Shown: piece by piece, positions 24,837-33,902 of the stretch
Numbering within the stretch: the first letter of the stretch is position 1
How the letters are laid out: each line of letters starts with the position of its first letter
Source: an uncultured Gemmiger sp.
Lineage (GTDB): Bacteria > Bacillota > Clostridia > Oscillospirales > Ruminococcaceae
Direction of reading: 5' to 3'
DNA: 64,000 nt
Assembly: GCA_934502625.1 (NCBI GenBank)
Contig: CAKSUQ010000007.1
Location: forward strand, 27,338-91,337
Made by a program: the position numbers and the translations under genes
The notes under the pieces: generated by a model
Database searches by the model: none
What the model saw: only the letters and a program-made list of their open reading frames with translations
Told to the model about the DNA's origin: nothing

Positions 24837-26378
24837 TTGGCAGATAATAATTATGTCATCGAAATGCTGCACATCACCAAGGAGTTCCCCGGTATCAAGG
24901 CAAACGACGATATTACCCTGCAGCTGCGCAAGGGTGAGATCCACGCCCTGCTGGGCGAAAACGGTGCCGGTAAATCCACCTTGATGAGCGTGCTGTTCGG
25001 TCTGTACCAGCCGGAACAGGGTACAATCCGGAAAAACGGACAGGAAGTCAAGATCAATAACCCGAACGATGCCAACGCATTGGGCATCGGTATGGTGCAT
25101 CAGCACTTCAAGCTCGTCGAATGCTTCACTGTGCTCGACAACATTATCCTCGGCGTCGAGGACACGAAGCACGGCTTCCTCCAGAAGGACGAAGCCCGCA
25201 AAAAGGTCGTGGCACTGAGCGAGAAGTATGGCCTGAAGGTCGACCCGGATGCGCTTGTCAGCGACATTTCTGTCGGTATGCAGCAGCGTGTCGAAATCCT
25301 GAAGATGCTCTACCGCGATAATGAGATTTTGATTTTCGACGAGCCTACGGCCGTTCTGACCCCGCAGGAGATCGACGAGCTCATGGACATCATGCGCGGC
25401 TTCAAGGCCGAGGGCAAGAGCATCCTCTTCATCACCCATAAGCTGAACGAGATCATGGCCGTTTCCGACCGATGCAGCGTCCTGCGCAAGGGCAAGTACA
25501 TCGGCACGGTGGACATCAAGGACACCACGAAAGAGGAACTGTCCAAGATGATGGTCGGCCGCGACGTGCAGTTTGCCGTCGAGAAGAAGCCCAGCGAGCC
25601 GGGAAAGCCGATTCTGGAGGTCGAAAACCTCGTTGTGCCTAGCAAGGTGCACAAGAACAACGCCGTGCGCGGCGTCAGCTTCAACGTCCGTGCGGGCGAG
25701 ATCGTCTGCGTCGCCGGTATCGACGGCAACGGCCAGAGTGAGCTGATCTACGGCATCACGGGTCTGGAAAAGCCCACCGGCGGCACCATCAAGCTGGAGG
25801 GCAAGGACATCACGAACGCCCCGATCCGCGAGCGCAGCAAGGCGGGCATGAGCCACATCCCCGAAGACCGCCACAAGCACGGCCTTGTGCTGGACTACAC
25901 GCTGGCAGACAATATGGTCTTGCAGCGCTACTGGCAGCCGGAGTTCCAGAACCATGGCTTCATCAAGAAGGGCGCCGTGCTCGACTATGCCGAGCGCCTG
26001 ATCAAACAGTACGACGTGCGCAGCGGTCAGGGTGCTGCGACGATTGCGCGCAGCATGTCCGGCGGCAACCAGCAGAAGGCCATCATCGCCCGCGAGGTCG
26101 ATAAGGAGCCGGAGCTGCTCGTCGCTGTGCAGCCGACCCGCGGTCTGGACGTCGGCGCGATCGAGTATATCCACAAGCAGATCGTGGCCGAGCGCGACAA
26201 AGGCCGCGCCGTCCTGCTCGTCAGTCTCGAACTGGACGAGGTCATGAACCTGTCCGACCGCATCCTTGTGATTTATGAGGGCGAGATCGTCGGCGAATTT
26301 GACCCGCGCAAGACAACCGTCGAGGAGTTGGGTCTGTATATGGCCGGCGCGAAGAAGCAAGGGGAGGCGAAAGCATGA
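24837..26378 (+). CDS. Nucleoside ABC transporter ATP-binding protein (NupA/YufO-like)
   Basis: A 513-residue protein with two ABC ATPase domains in tandem, as in sugar and BMP-type importers. The first domain has Walker A GENGAGKST, signature SVGMQQRVEIL and Walker B ILIFDEPTAVL. The second has a degenerate Walker A (GIDGNGQSEL), signature MSGGNQQKAIIARE and QPTRGLDVGA, the usual asymmetry of this class. I take TTG 24837 as start because AAGGGG precedes it and the length then matches the family. It overlaps the first permease by 4 bases (ATGA). Confidence 0.95.
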   Translation: MADNNYVIEMLHITKEFPGIKANDDITLQLRKGEIHALLGENGAGKSTLMSVLFGLYQPEQGTIRKNGQEVKINNPNDANALGIGMVHQHFKLVECFTVLDNIILGVEDTKHGFLQKDEARKKVVALSEKYGLKVDPDALVSDISVGMQQRVEILKMLYRDNEILIFDEPTAVLTPQEIDELMDIMRGFKAEGKSILFITHKLNEIMAVSDRCSVLRKGKYIGTVDIKDTTKEELSKMMVGRDVQFAVEKKPSEPGKPILEVENLVVPSKVHKNNAVRGVSFNVRAGEIVCVAGIDGNGQSELIYGITGLEKPTGGTIKLEGKDITNAPIRERSKAGMSHIPEDRHKHGLVLDYTLADNMVLQRYWQPEFQNHGFIKKGAVLDYAERLIKQYDVRSGQGAATIARSMSGGNQQKAIIAREVDKEPELLVAVQPTRGLDVGAIEYIHKQIVAERDKGRAVLLVSLELDEVMNLSDRILVIYEGEIVGEFDPRKTTVEELGLYMAGAKKQGEAKA

Positions 26379-27490
26379 GTAAACAGAATAAACAGCCGCT
26401 TTTGCAGCACCCCGCTGTAGTAGGCGTGCTGGCAAGCCTTTTGTCCATCGTCATCGGTCTGGTGCTGGGCTTTGTGCTGCTGGTGGTGCTGAACCCCGGC
26501 GCTTCGCTGGGCGGCATGAAAGCCATGATGACGACCGGCTTTTCCAGCATGGACAAGCTGGGCAAGGTGCTGTATCAGGCAGCGCCCCTGATGATGTGCG
26601 GCCTGTCCGTCGGCTTTGCCTTCAAGACCGGCCTTTTCAACATCGGCGCGTCCGGCCAGTACACGATGGGCGCGTTTTTCTCGCTGCTGTGCGCGATCCA
26701 GTTCCAGATGCCGTGGTACGTCTGCCTGCTGGCGGGCGCGGTCGGCGGCGCGATCTGGGGCATCTTCCCCGGTCTGTTCAAGGCCTACTTCAACGTCAAC
26801 GAGGTCATCACCGCCATCATGTTCAACTGGATCGGCATGTACCTCGTCAACCTGCTGCTGGCGAACATGCCCACTATGCTGGCCTCCGGCTGGGGTGCAT
26901 CCAACTCTGACCGTACGGCGGCGCTGAGCGCGGCCAACCCCGGCGCGATTCTGCCCAAAGGCCCCTTTGCGGCGCTGTTTGGCAATTCCAGCTGGATCAA
27001 CATTTCCATCATCATCACGATTCTGTTCGCCATCCTTGTCTGGGTCATTTTGCAGAAGACGACCTTCGGCTATGAGCTGAAGGCCTGCGGCCTCAGCCGT
27101 GACGCTGCCCAGTACGCGGGCATCAACTCCAAGCGAAACATTGTGCTGTCCATGGTGATCTCCGGCGCGCTGTCCGGCATCGGCGGCGGCATCTACTATC
27201 TGGCCGGTACCGGCCAGTACGTGCTGGAAAAATCCATCCTCGGCATGGGCTTCAACGGCATTCCCGTCGCCCTGCTGGCAAGCTCGAACCCCATCGGCAC
27301 GATCTTCTCGGCGCTGTTCATCAGCTATATTCAGGTCGGCGGCGCGGCCATGCAGCCCGCTTACTCCTCCGAGACCATCGACATCGTGATCGCCGTCATC
27401 ATCTATCTGGCTGCTTTCGCCCTGCTGATGCGCGGCGTCATTGCCAAGGCGGTCTCCGGCCGCAAAGAGAAGGGAGGTGCTGCGAAATGA
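26375..27490 (+). CDS. Nucleoside ABC transporter permease 1
   Basis: A 371-residue inner-membrane permease of the BPD_transp_2 (LivH/RbsC-like) family with about ten hydrophobic segments. MICROTOPOLOGY markers are GLSVGFAFKTGLFNIGASGQYTMG (split across the second and third segments), NEVITAIMFNWI, and the coupling-helix region FGYELKACGLSRDAAQYAGI. It overlaps the ATPase gene by 4 bases and the second permease by 4 bases. Together they form the heterodimeric channel. Confidence 0.94.
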   Translation: MSKQNKQPLLQHPAVVGVLASLLSIVIGLVLGFVLLVVLNPGASLGGMKAMMTTGFSSMDKLGKVLYQAAPLMMCGLSVGFAFKTGLFNIGASGQYTMGAFFSLLCAIQFQMPWYVCLLAGAVGGAIWGIFPGLFKAYFNVNEVITAIMFNWIGMYLVNLLLANMPTMLASGWGASNSDRTAALSAANPGAILPKGPFAALFGNSSWINISIIITILFAILVWVILQKTTFGYELKACGLSRDAAQYAGINSKRNIVLSMVISGALSGIGGGIYYLAGTGQYVLEKSILGMGFNGIPVALLASSNPIGTIFSALFISYIQVGGAAMQPAYSSETIDIVIAVIIYLAAFALLMRGVIAKAVSGRKEKGGAAK

Positions 27491-28479
27491 TGATCGCTGC
27501 CAACATTATCAGTCTGACGATCCTGTTCGCAGTGCCGCTGCTGCTCGTCGCGCTGGGCGGCATGTTCAGCGAGCATTCCGGCGTCATCAACATCGCGCTG
27601 GAAGGCATGATGATCATTGGTGCGCTGTTCGCCTGCTTCACGCTGCAGGGTCTTGACCAGAGCGGCTTCGGTTCCGCGCACCCGCAGATTTCCATGCTCA
27701 TCGCCATCCTTGTGGCGGGCGTCACGGGCATGATCTTCTCACTGCTGCTGGGCTTCGCGGCCATCAACCTGAAGGCCGACCAGACCATCGGCGGCACGGC
27801 TCTGAACCAGTTCGCGCCCGCCTTCGCCGTCGTTATGACTTGGGCGATTCAGGGTCAGGGTCTGACGACCATCTCGATCCCCAGTTGGGTGCGCATCACC
27901 CGCGAGACCTTCGGCCTCGCCCCGGTGGACGGCCCTAGCTTCTGGAACAACCTGATCTTCAAGTACTTCTACCTGACGACCCCCGTCGCTATCATCCTGT
28001 TCATCGCAGCCTACATTGTGATGTACAAGACCCGCTTCGGTCTGCGCCTGCGCGCCTGCGGCGAACACCCGCAGGCGGCGGACTCCGTCGGCATCAACGT
28101 CTACAAGATGCGCTATGCCGGCGTGCTGATCTCCGGCTTCCTTGGCGGCGTCGGCGGTCTGGCCTACACGGTGGCGGCCGGTTCCGGCTTCAACTCTGAC
28201 GTCGGCGGCTACGGCTTCCTTGCGCTGGCCGTCATGATCTTCGGCAACTGGAAACCATTCCCGATTCTGGCCTCGTCGCTCTTCTTCGCACTGTTCAAGG
28301 TCATTGCGGCGTACTCTTCGTCGCTGTCCTTCCTGCCGAAGTTCGAGGGCGTCAAGGAGGTCTCGAACTTTTACCAGATGCTGCCGTATATCGTCACGAT
28401 GATCGTGCTGATCTTCACCTCCAAGAACTCTCAGGCACCTAAGGCCGAGGGTATCCCGTACGATAAGGGCAGCCGCTAA
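27487..28479 (+). CDS. Nucleoside ABC transporter permease 2
   Basis: The partner permease, 330 residues, same family. Typical segments are GGMFSEHSGVINIALEGMM, NLKADQTIGGTALNQFAP and the coupling helix FGLRLRACGEHPQAADSVGI. About eight to nine membrane spans are visible. It is coupled to permease 1 by ATGA overlap and followed by a short hairpin and the phosphorylase gene. Confidence 0.94.
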   Translation: MMIAANIISLTILFAVPLLLVALGGMFSEHSGVINIALEGMMIIGALFACFTLQGLDQSGFGSAHPQISMLIAILVAGVTGMIFSLLLGFAAINLKADQTIGGTALNQFAPAFAVVMTWAIQGQGLTTISIPSWVRITRETFGLAPVDGPSFWNNLIFKYFYLTTPVAIILFIAAYIVMYKTRFGLRLRACGEHPQAADSVGINVYKMRYAGVLISGFLGGVGGLAYTVAAGSGFNSDVGGYGFLALAVMIFGNWKPFPILASSLFFALFKVIAAYSSSLSFLPKFEGVKEVSNFYQMLPYIVTMIVLIFTSKNSQAPKAEGIPYDKGSR

Positions 28480-28492
28480 CCCGAAATATGCA

Positions 28493-28535
28493 GAGCCGCC
28501 CAGCTTCCTGCGGGGCGGCTTTGCTGTTTTTTAAA
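28493..28535 (+). terminator. Partial terminator between permease 2 and phosphorylase
   Basis: AGCCGCCC (from 28495) pairs with GGGCGGCT (ending about 28520), followed by TTGCTGTTTTTT. The phosphorylase ribosome-binding site follows at once, so some read-through is probable. Confidence 0.65.
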
Positions 28536-28547
28536 AGGAGAAAAATT

Positions 28548-29870
28548 ATGCGAATGTACGATATTATCGCGAAGAAGCGCGACGGCGGCACGCTGAACCA
28601 CGCCGAGATTTCCTTCGCTGTCAACGGCTATGTGGCGGGCGACGTGCCCGACTACCAGATGTCGGCACTGCTCATGGCCATCTACCTGCGCGGCATGACC
28701 GACGAGGAGACCGCCATGCTGACCGACGTCATGGCGCATTCCGGCGATATGGTTGATCTGTCGGCCATCGCGGGCGTCAAGGCGGACAAGCACTCCACCG
28801 GCGGCGTCGGCGACAAGACGACCCTCGTCATTGCGCCTATCGTCGCGGCCTGCGGCGTGAAGATCGCCAAGATGAGCGGCCGCGGCCTCGGCCACACCGG
28901 CGGCACCATCGACAAGATGGAGGCTGTGCCCGGCACCCGCACGAGCCTGACGCAGGAAGAATTCTTCAAGCAGGTCAATGAGATCGGCATCTCGGTCATC
29001 GGCCAGAGCGGCAAGATCGCTGTCGCCGACAAAAAAATGTACGCTCTGCGCGACGTGACCGCGACGGTCGGCTGCATCCCGCTGATTGCGTCCTCCATCA
29101 TGTCGAAGAAGTTGGCCGCCGGTTCGGACGCGATCCTGCTCGACGTCACGATGGGCGACGGCGCGTTCATGAAGGATCTGGACGGCGCGTTGGAGCTGGC
29201 ACGCCAGATGGTCGCCATCGGCACGGCGCACGGCCGCAAGGTCGCGGCGCTCATTACCGATATGGATAAGCCCTTGGGCAAAAACATCGGCAATTCGCTG
29301 GAAGTGGCCGAGAGCATGGCCGTGCTGCAGGGCAAAGGCCCCGCCGACCTGACCGAGGTCTGCCTGCAATTGGCAAGCAACATGCTGGTGCTGGCGGGCA
29401 AGGGCGATATGCCGACCTGCCGCAAGCTGGCCGAGGGCGTCATCGCCGACGGCTCCGCCTTTGAAAAGTGCTGCCAGATGTTTGCCGCGCAGGGCGGCGA
29501 CATCAGCGTGCTGAAGGACGCCAGCAAATTCCGAAAGGCAAAGTACAGCTACGAGCTGACCGCCCCGGCGGATGGCTATATCTATAAGAACGATGTCGAG
29601 AAGATCGGCAACGCCAGTGTGCTGCTGGGTGCAGGCCGCATCAAGAAAGAGGACAGCATCGACTTCGCCGCCGGTATCACGATGCACAAAAAGCTCGGCG
29701 ACGCCGTCAAGGCGGGGGAGAGCATCTGCACCTTCTACGCCGACGACGAAAGCCTGTTTGCCGCAGCCGAGGAGATGTATCGCGGCGGCCTTGTCATCTG
29801 TGACGAAAAGCCCACCGTCCCGCCGCTGATCTACGCCCGCGTTACCAGTGAAGGGGTAGAGAAATTCTAA
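28548..29870 (+). CDS. pdp: Pyrimidine-nucleoside phosphorylase
   Basis: Splits thymidine, deoxyuridine and uridine with phosphate, completing the import-and-split pathway. The 440-residue protein has the family signature SGRGLGHTGGTIDK near residue 110, KHSTGGVGDKTTL in the phosphate site, and a C-terminal PYNP domain (about 345 on). ATG 28548 follows AAAGGAG. The choice between pyrimidine-nucleoside (Pdp) and thymidine (DeoA) phosphorylase rests on family habit in Firmicutes. A strong bidirectional terminator follows. Confidence 0.94.
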   Translation: MRMYDIIAKKRDGGTLNHAEISFAVNGYVAGDVPDYQMSALLMAIYLRGMTDEETAMLTDVMAHSGDMVDLSAIAGVKADKHSTGGVGDKTTLVIAPIVAACGVKIAKMSGRGLGHTGGTIDKMEAVPGTRTSLTQEEFFKQVNEIGISVIGQSGKIAVADKKMYALRDVTATVGCIPLIASSIMSKKLAAGSDAILLDVTMGDGAFMKDLDGALELARQMVAIGTAHGRKVAALITDMDKPLGKNIGNSLEVAESMAVLQGKGPADLTEVCLQLASNMLVLAGKGDMPTCRKLAEGVIADGSAFEKCCQMFAAQGGDISVLKDASKFRKAKYSYELTAPADGYIYKNDVEKIGNASVLLGAGRIKKEDSIDFAAGITMHKKLGDAVKAGESICTFYADDESLFAAAEEMYRGGLVICDEKPTVPPLIYARVTSEGVEKF

Positions 29871-29897
29871 ATTAAAAATCCCTTCCTCACAAACAAC

Positions 29898-29938
29898 AAA
29901 AAATTCCTGCAACGTTTTCTGCGTTGCAGGAATTTTTT
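29898..29938. terminator. Bidirectional terminator between convergent genes
   Basis: A long perfect stem, AAAAATTCCTGCAACG / CGTTGCAGGAATTTTT, with A and T runs on its two flanks serves both pdp (+) and the unknown gene at 29937 (-). Confidence 0.92.
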
Positions 29939-30329
29939 ATTTCCTCTTTCTCTTCAGCCAGAATACCTTCCACTTGCCATACCCATTCGCCTTGTCCTCG
30001 GCAAATTCCTCGGTCTGGACGTAATGCTTAAATGCACCGTCAAACTGCAAGCCACCGTCCTCGGCGCGGATGTCGGTCAACACGCGGGGGATCGCTTTTT
30101 GCTGGCTTTCAAACTCTGGCTCGCGATCCCACAAAATTTTCCCATCGGCGTCAAAGCCGTGCGCCCATACGCTGAAGACAAGGCAGGCCGCCTCACCGTA
30201 GCAGTACCGCTCAAACCGGATGCGGCCATCCAGATAAAACAACATACAATCGCGGAAATGCGTCTCCAGCTCTTTCTCGTATCGGCGTCCGCACCCGGCA
30301 CCGGCAAAATCGGCAGCGTTGGCAGTCAT
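29937..30329 (-). CDS. Hypothetical protein, 130 aa
   Basis: I do not recognise this protein. It is soluble, rich in aromatic and charged residues (FDADGKILWDREPEFE), with a basic C-terminus (WLKRKRK) and Cys residues at 13, 28, 43 and 49. No signal peptide or transmembrane segment is visible. CAAGGAGG precedes the ATG, and a good promoter lies at 30359-30387 on the same strand, so the gene is likely expressed. It is a single-gene unit. Confidence 0.7.
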   Translation of the reverse strand: MTANAADFAGAGCGRRYEKELETHFRDCMLFYLDGRIRFERYCYGEAACLVFSVWAHGFDADGKILWDREPEFESQQKAIPRVLTDIRAEDGGLQFDGAFKHYVQTEEFAEDKANGYGKWKVFWLKRKRK

Positions 30330-30358
30330 GGCGTGCCCTCCTTGTTTGTGTTGGCTTT

Positions 30359-30387
30359 ATTATACCGTTTCGTTGCGCGGTTGGCAA
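30359..30387 (-). promoter_or_regulatory. Promoter of the 130-aa unknown gene
   Basis: On the minus strand TTGCCA (30382-30387) and TATAAT (30359-30364) are 17 bases apart. Confidence 0.75.
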
Positions 30388-30518
30388 CAAAAATCGCAGT
30401 TTTCCCACCCGGCGGGATTTTTTCGTTCTACACAAAAAATCCTCCTGATTTTAGTGGATTTTTTTGGCATGAACCTGTATAATGTTCTACATAGGATATA
30501 AAAGGGGGTAGTGTGCCC

Positions 30519-31655
30519 ATGGCACAACCAAACATGCCCGCCGTGACGGCGGTAATCGTGGCGGCGGGGGCATCCCGTCGAATGGGGTTTGACAAACTCA
30601 GCTTCCGCCTGCAGGATGGCCGCACCGTGCTGGAAACCAGCTGCGCCGCGCTGGCCGCCCACCCGGCTGTCACCCAGCTCGTGTTGGTTTGCGGCGGCAA
30701 CCGCGCCGCCTGCGAGGCCATCGCCGCGCATTGCCCCAAGCCCTGCACCGTCGTACATGGCGGCGCGACCCGCGCCGACAGCGTGCGCAACGGTCTGGCC
30801 GCCGCGACGGGGGAGTTGGTCGCCATCCACGACGCCGCCCGCCCCTTCGTCAGCGAGGCCGTCATCACCGCCGCGCTGACCGGTGCGGCCGCCACCGGTG
30901 CCGCTGCGCCCGCTGTACCCGTGAAGGACACGATCAAGGTTGCGGACGATGCCTGCCGCGTTATCGACACCCCCGACCGTGCGACGCTCTACGCCGTGCA
31001 GACGCCGCAGTGCTTCCGGCGCGCGCTGTATGTAAAGGCACTCGACGCCGTCACCGGCGAAAAAGCCAGCCTTGTCACCGACGACTGCAGCCTGTTTGAG
31101 CTGGCCGGTCTGCCGGTCACGCTGACGGAGGGCGACTACGCGAATTACAAAATCACCACAAAAGAGGATCTGCAAAAGGAGAAGACTATGCGCATCGGTC
31201 ATGGATATGATGTTCACCGCCTCGTGGAGGATCGCAAGCTGATTTTGGGCGGCGTCGAGGTGCCCTATGAAAAGGGGCTGCTCGGCCACTCGGACGCTGA
31301 CGTGCTGCTGCATGCCGTCATGGACGCCGTGCTGGGCGCGGCGGCGTTGGGGGACATCGGCCAGCATTTCCCGGACAACGACCCCGCCTACAAGGGCGCG
31401 GACTCGCTGGCGCTGACCCGCGAAGTGGCTAAGATCATCGCCGCCCACGGCTATAAGGTCGGCAACATCGACGCGACGATTTTGTGCCAGCGCCCGAAGC
31501 TGGCGCCGCACATCCCGGCCATGCGCCAGAATATCGCCGATGCCTTCGGCCTGCCGGTCGACGCCGTCAGCGTCAAGGCTACGACCGAGGAGCACCTCGG
31601 CTTCACCGGCGAGGGTCTCGGCATCGCCGCCCACGCCGTCGCGCTGATTGAGTGA
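30519..31655 (+). CDS. ispDF: Bifunctional IspD/IspF (MEP isoprenoid pathway)
   Basis: A 378-residue fusion. Residues 1 to about 220 are IspD, which joins MEP to [27 protein letters not shown] and VQTPQCF. Residues 224-378 are IspF, which forms the cyclic diphosphate: [33 protein letters not shown] and [10 protein letters not shown]. The two are in one frame with no stop. Within the fusion, AAAAGGAG stands 6 bases before the in-frame ATG at 31188, where stand-alone IspF would begin, so a separate IspF could also be made. ATG 30519 follows AAAGGGGG. TATAAT at 30478 may be its -10 box. Confidence 0.94.
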   Translation: MAQPNMPAVTAVIVAAGASRRMGFDKLSFRLQDGRTVLETSCAALAAHPAVTQLVLVCGGNRAACEAIAAHCPKPCTVVHGGATRADSVRNGLAAATGELVAIHDAARPFVSEAVITAALTGAAATGAAAPAVPVKDTIKVADDACRVIDTPDRATLYAVQTPQCFRRALYVKALDAVTGEKASLVTDDCSLFELAGLPVTLTEGDYANYKITTKEDLQKEKTMRIGHGYDVHRLVEDRKLILGGVEVPYEKGLLGHSDADVLLHAVMDAVLGAAALGDIGQHFPDNDPAYKGADSLALTREVAKIIAAHGYKVGNIDATILCQRPKLAPHIPAMRQNIADAFGLPVDAVSVKATTEEHLGFTGEGLGIAAHAVALIE

Positions 31656-31696
31656 AGATAATTTAACTTTGACCCAGAAAGGGGGACGCAGGACAC

Positions 31697-32593
31697 ATGC
31701 TGCCCAACCAGACATTCAACGCCATTATCAGCAGCCTGCGCACATTTGACCCGTTGTCCGACACGCTGGACATCCTTATCATCTCCTTCGCGTTCTACCA
31801 GCTCTTGCAGTTCGCGCGCAAATCCCGCGCGGGGCAGCTGGTCAAGGGCATCATCCTGATCCTTGTGTTCTACGGTCTGGCCGTTATGCTGAACCTGAAA
31901 ACCGTTACATGGGTCCTGAACAACGTCATCACCATCGGCTTTATGGCCGCTGTCGTCATCTTCCAGCCGGAGCTGCGCCGCACCCTCGAACGCATGGGGC
32001 AGAGCACCCATTGGGCGAACCTGCTGCTGGGCAGCCGCCGCAGTGACCCGTCGCTGCGCGGCGTGTGGCAGAACGCCGTCGTCGCCATCTGCGACGCAGC
32101 CGAGCAATTGTCCGATACCCGCACCGGTGCGCTGATGGTGCTGGAGCGCAACAATAACCTTGACGAGATCATCCGCACCGGCACGCCGATGCACGCCGAC
32201 GTTATCCGCGAGATGCTGGGTACGATCTTCTACGAGGGCACGCCGCTGCACGACGGCGCGGTCGTTATCCGCGACGGTGTTATTGTGGCCGCAGGCTGCG
32301 TGCTGCCGCTGTCCAACAACTTGGAAATGGGCAAGGACATGGGCACCCGCCACCGCGCCGGCCTTGGCATGAGCGAAAACTCCGACGCCATCGTCATCAT
32401 CGTCAGCGAGGAGACCGGCATTATTTCGATGGCGAAAAACGGCGTGCTCATCCGCCGCCTTGACCGCCAGAATCTATTCAACCTTTTGCAGGAGGAAATC
32501 GTCCCGCCGGAGCAAAGCGAGGACGAAAGCACCTCGCCGCTGCAAAAGCTGCTGCGCAAGGGAGGCGCGCTGAACCATGCCAAACCCGAATAA
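31697..32593 (+). CDS. cdaA: Diadenylate cyclase CdaA
   Basis: Makes the second messenger c-di-AMP from two ATP. The 298-residue protein has three N-terminal membrane helices (about 24-90) and a cytoplasmic DAC domain with Asp-Gly-Ala at 186-188 (LHDGAVVI) and Arg-His-Arg at 218-220 (GTRHRAGLG), the two catalytic motifs. c-di-AMP controls potassium uptake and wall homeostasis in Gram-positives. cdaR overlaps the end by 17 bases. The gene glmM, which often follows cdaAR, is absent here. Confidence 0.96.
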   Translation: MLPNQTFNAIISSLRTFDPLSDTLDILIISFAFYQLLQFARKSRAGQLVKGIILILVFYGLAVMLNLKTVTWVLNNVITIGFMAAVVIFQPELRRTLERMGQSTHWANLLLGSRRSDPSLRGVWQNAVVAICDAAEQLSDTRTGALMVLERNNNLDEIIRTGTPMHADVIREMLGTIFYEGTPLHDGAVVIRDGVIVAAGCVLPLSNNLEMGKDMGTRHRAGLGMSENSDAIVIIVSEETGIISMAKNGVLIRRLDRQNLFNLLQEEIVPPEQSEDESTSPLQKLLRKGGALNHAKPE

Positions 32594-33887
32594 ACCCACA
32601 GCGCCGACCCCGAAGGCCGCGCCCAAAGGCCCCCGCACGATCTGGGACAACCCGGTATTCACAATGGTGATGGCGCTCATCATGGGCTTTGCCACTTGGA
32701 CGATCGTGACCGTCTTCATCGACCCGCAGGGCACGAAGATCGTGACGAACGTACCCATCAACTACACCAGCGGCGCGTCGACCTACACGGCGCAGGGGCT
32801 GGACATCGTCGAAAAGCCGGATATCGAGGGTGTTACCGTCAAGGTCGAGGGCAACAGCACGATCATCGGCAACATCCAGAACTCCGACATTATGGTCTAC
32901 CCCAGCTACGCGGGTGTCAGCGGCGCGGGCAAGGTCACGCTGCGCCTGCAGGCGCGTGTGACGAACACCACCGATTTCCCCGGTGATATTGACTGCACGG
33001 TCGAGTCGCCGGATACCGTCGACGTCGTCTTTGACGAGGTCAGCGAGAAGACCGTGCCCGTCACGGTGGACGCTTCCGCCGTGCCGATCTCGTCGGGCTA
33101 TATGCTGAACAAGACCTCGGCTGTTCCGGCGGAGATCACGCTGCGCGGCCCCACGAGCGAGCTTGACCAGATCAGCAGCGTCGTTGCGCCGGTGCAGACC
33201 GACGGTGAGTTGGCCGATACGACGACCGTGCCCGCTGCGCTGGAGCTGCGCGACGAGGAGGGCAATGTCTTTACGCCGCAGTATGTCACGCTGGAAAGCG
33301 ATTCCGCCAACGTCACGCTGACGGTCTATCAGGTGCGGGAGCTGCCGCTGAAGGTGGACTTCATCGGCACGCCGAACGGCTTTGACGTCGAGAGTCTGCA
33401 CTACTCCCTCAGCCAGCAGACACTGCGGGTCGCGGGGCCCGCCCGCACGATCGGCGCGCTGGAATCGCTGACCGTGACCGATTTTGACCTCGCGCGCGAG
33501 TTCGAGCCGGGGCGCGATTATCAGCGCTTGGTCGAGCTGCCCGCCGGTATCGTCTCGCTGGACGGCGTGACGAACGTGACGCTGGACTTCGACACATCCG
33601 ATATGGAGTCGACGAAGCTGAACATCTCGAACATCCGCGCCATCAACGTGCCCAGCAACTACGAGCTGCAAATTTTGTCCAGCCTCGTCAGCAACGTGAC
33701 GCTGTACGGGCCAAAAGATGAGATCGAGGCACTGTCCGCCGACAGCATCGTAGCGCAGATCGATTGCCAGAGTTTGAACCTGACCGTCGGCCAGCAGACG
33801 ATCGCCGTCAGCATCCAGATCCCATCCTCGACCCGCATCTTTGCCACCGGCAGCTACACCGTCCAGTGCGAGGTCACATCGAAATAA
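32577..33887 (+). CDS. cdaR: CdaR, YbbR-domain regulator of CdaA
   Basis: A 436-residue protein with one N-terminal membrane helix (about 23-45) and a long extracytoplasmic part of repeated YbbR domains. Repeats are seen as recurring V-x-G-P segments such as TLRGPTSELDQI, RVAGPARTIGAL and TLYGPKDEIEAL. It binds CdaA and modulates c-di-AMP production. GGGAGG lies 11 bases before the ATG at 32577, inside cdaA, which supports coupled translation. Confidence 0.92.
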   Translation: MPNPNKPTAPTPKAAPKGPRTIWDNPVFTMVMALIMGFATWTIVTVFIDPQGTKIVTNVPINYTSGASTYTAQGLDIVEKPDIEGVTVKVEGNSTIIGNIQNSDIMVYPSYAGVSGAGKVTLRLQARVTNTTDFPGDIDCTVESPDTVDVVFDEVSEKTVPVTVDASAVPISSGYMLNKTSAVPAEITLRGPTSELDQISSVVAPVQTDGELADTTTVPAALELRDEEGNVFTPQYVTLESDSANVTLTVYQVRELPLKVDFIGTPNGFDVESLHYSLSQQTLRVAGPARTIGALESLTVTDFDLAREFEPGRDYQRLVELPAGIVSLDGVTNVTLDFDTSDMESTKLNISNIRAINVPSNYELQILSSLVSNVTLYGPKDEIEALSADSIVAQIDCQSLNLTVGQQTIAVSIQIPSSTRIFATGSYTVQCEVTSK

Positions 33888-33902
33888 AGGAAACACAAAC
33901 CT

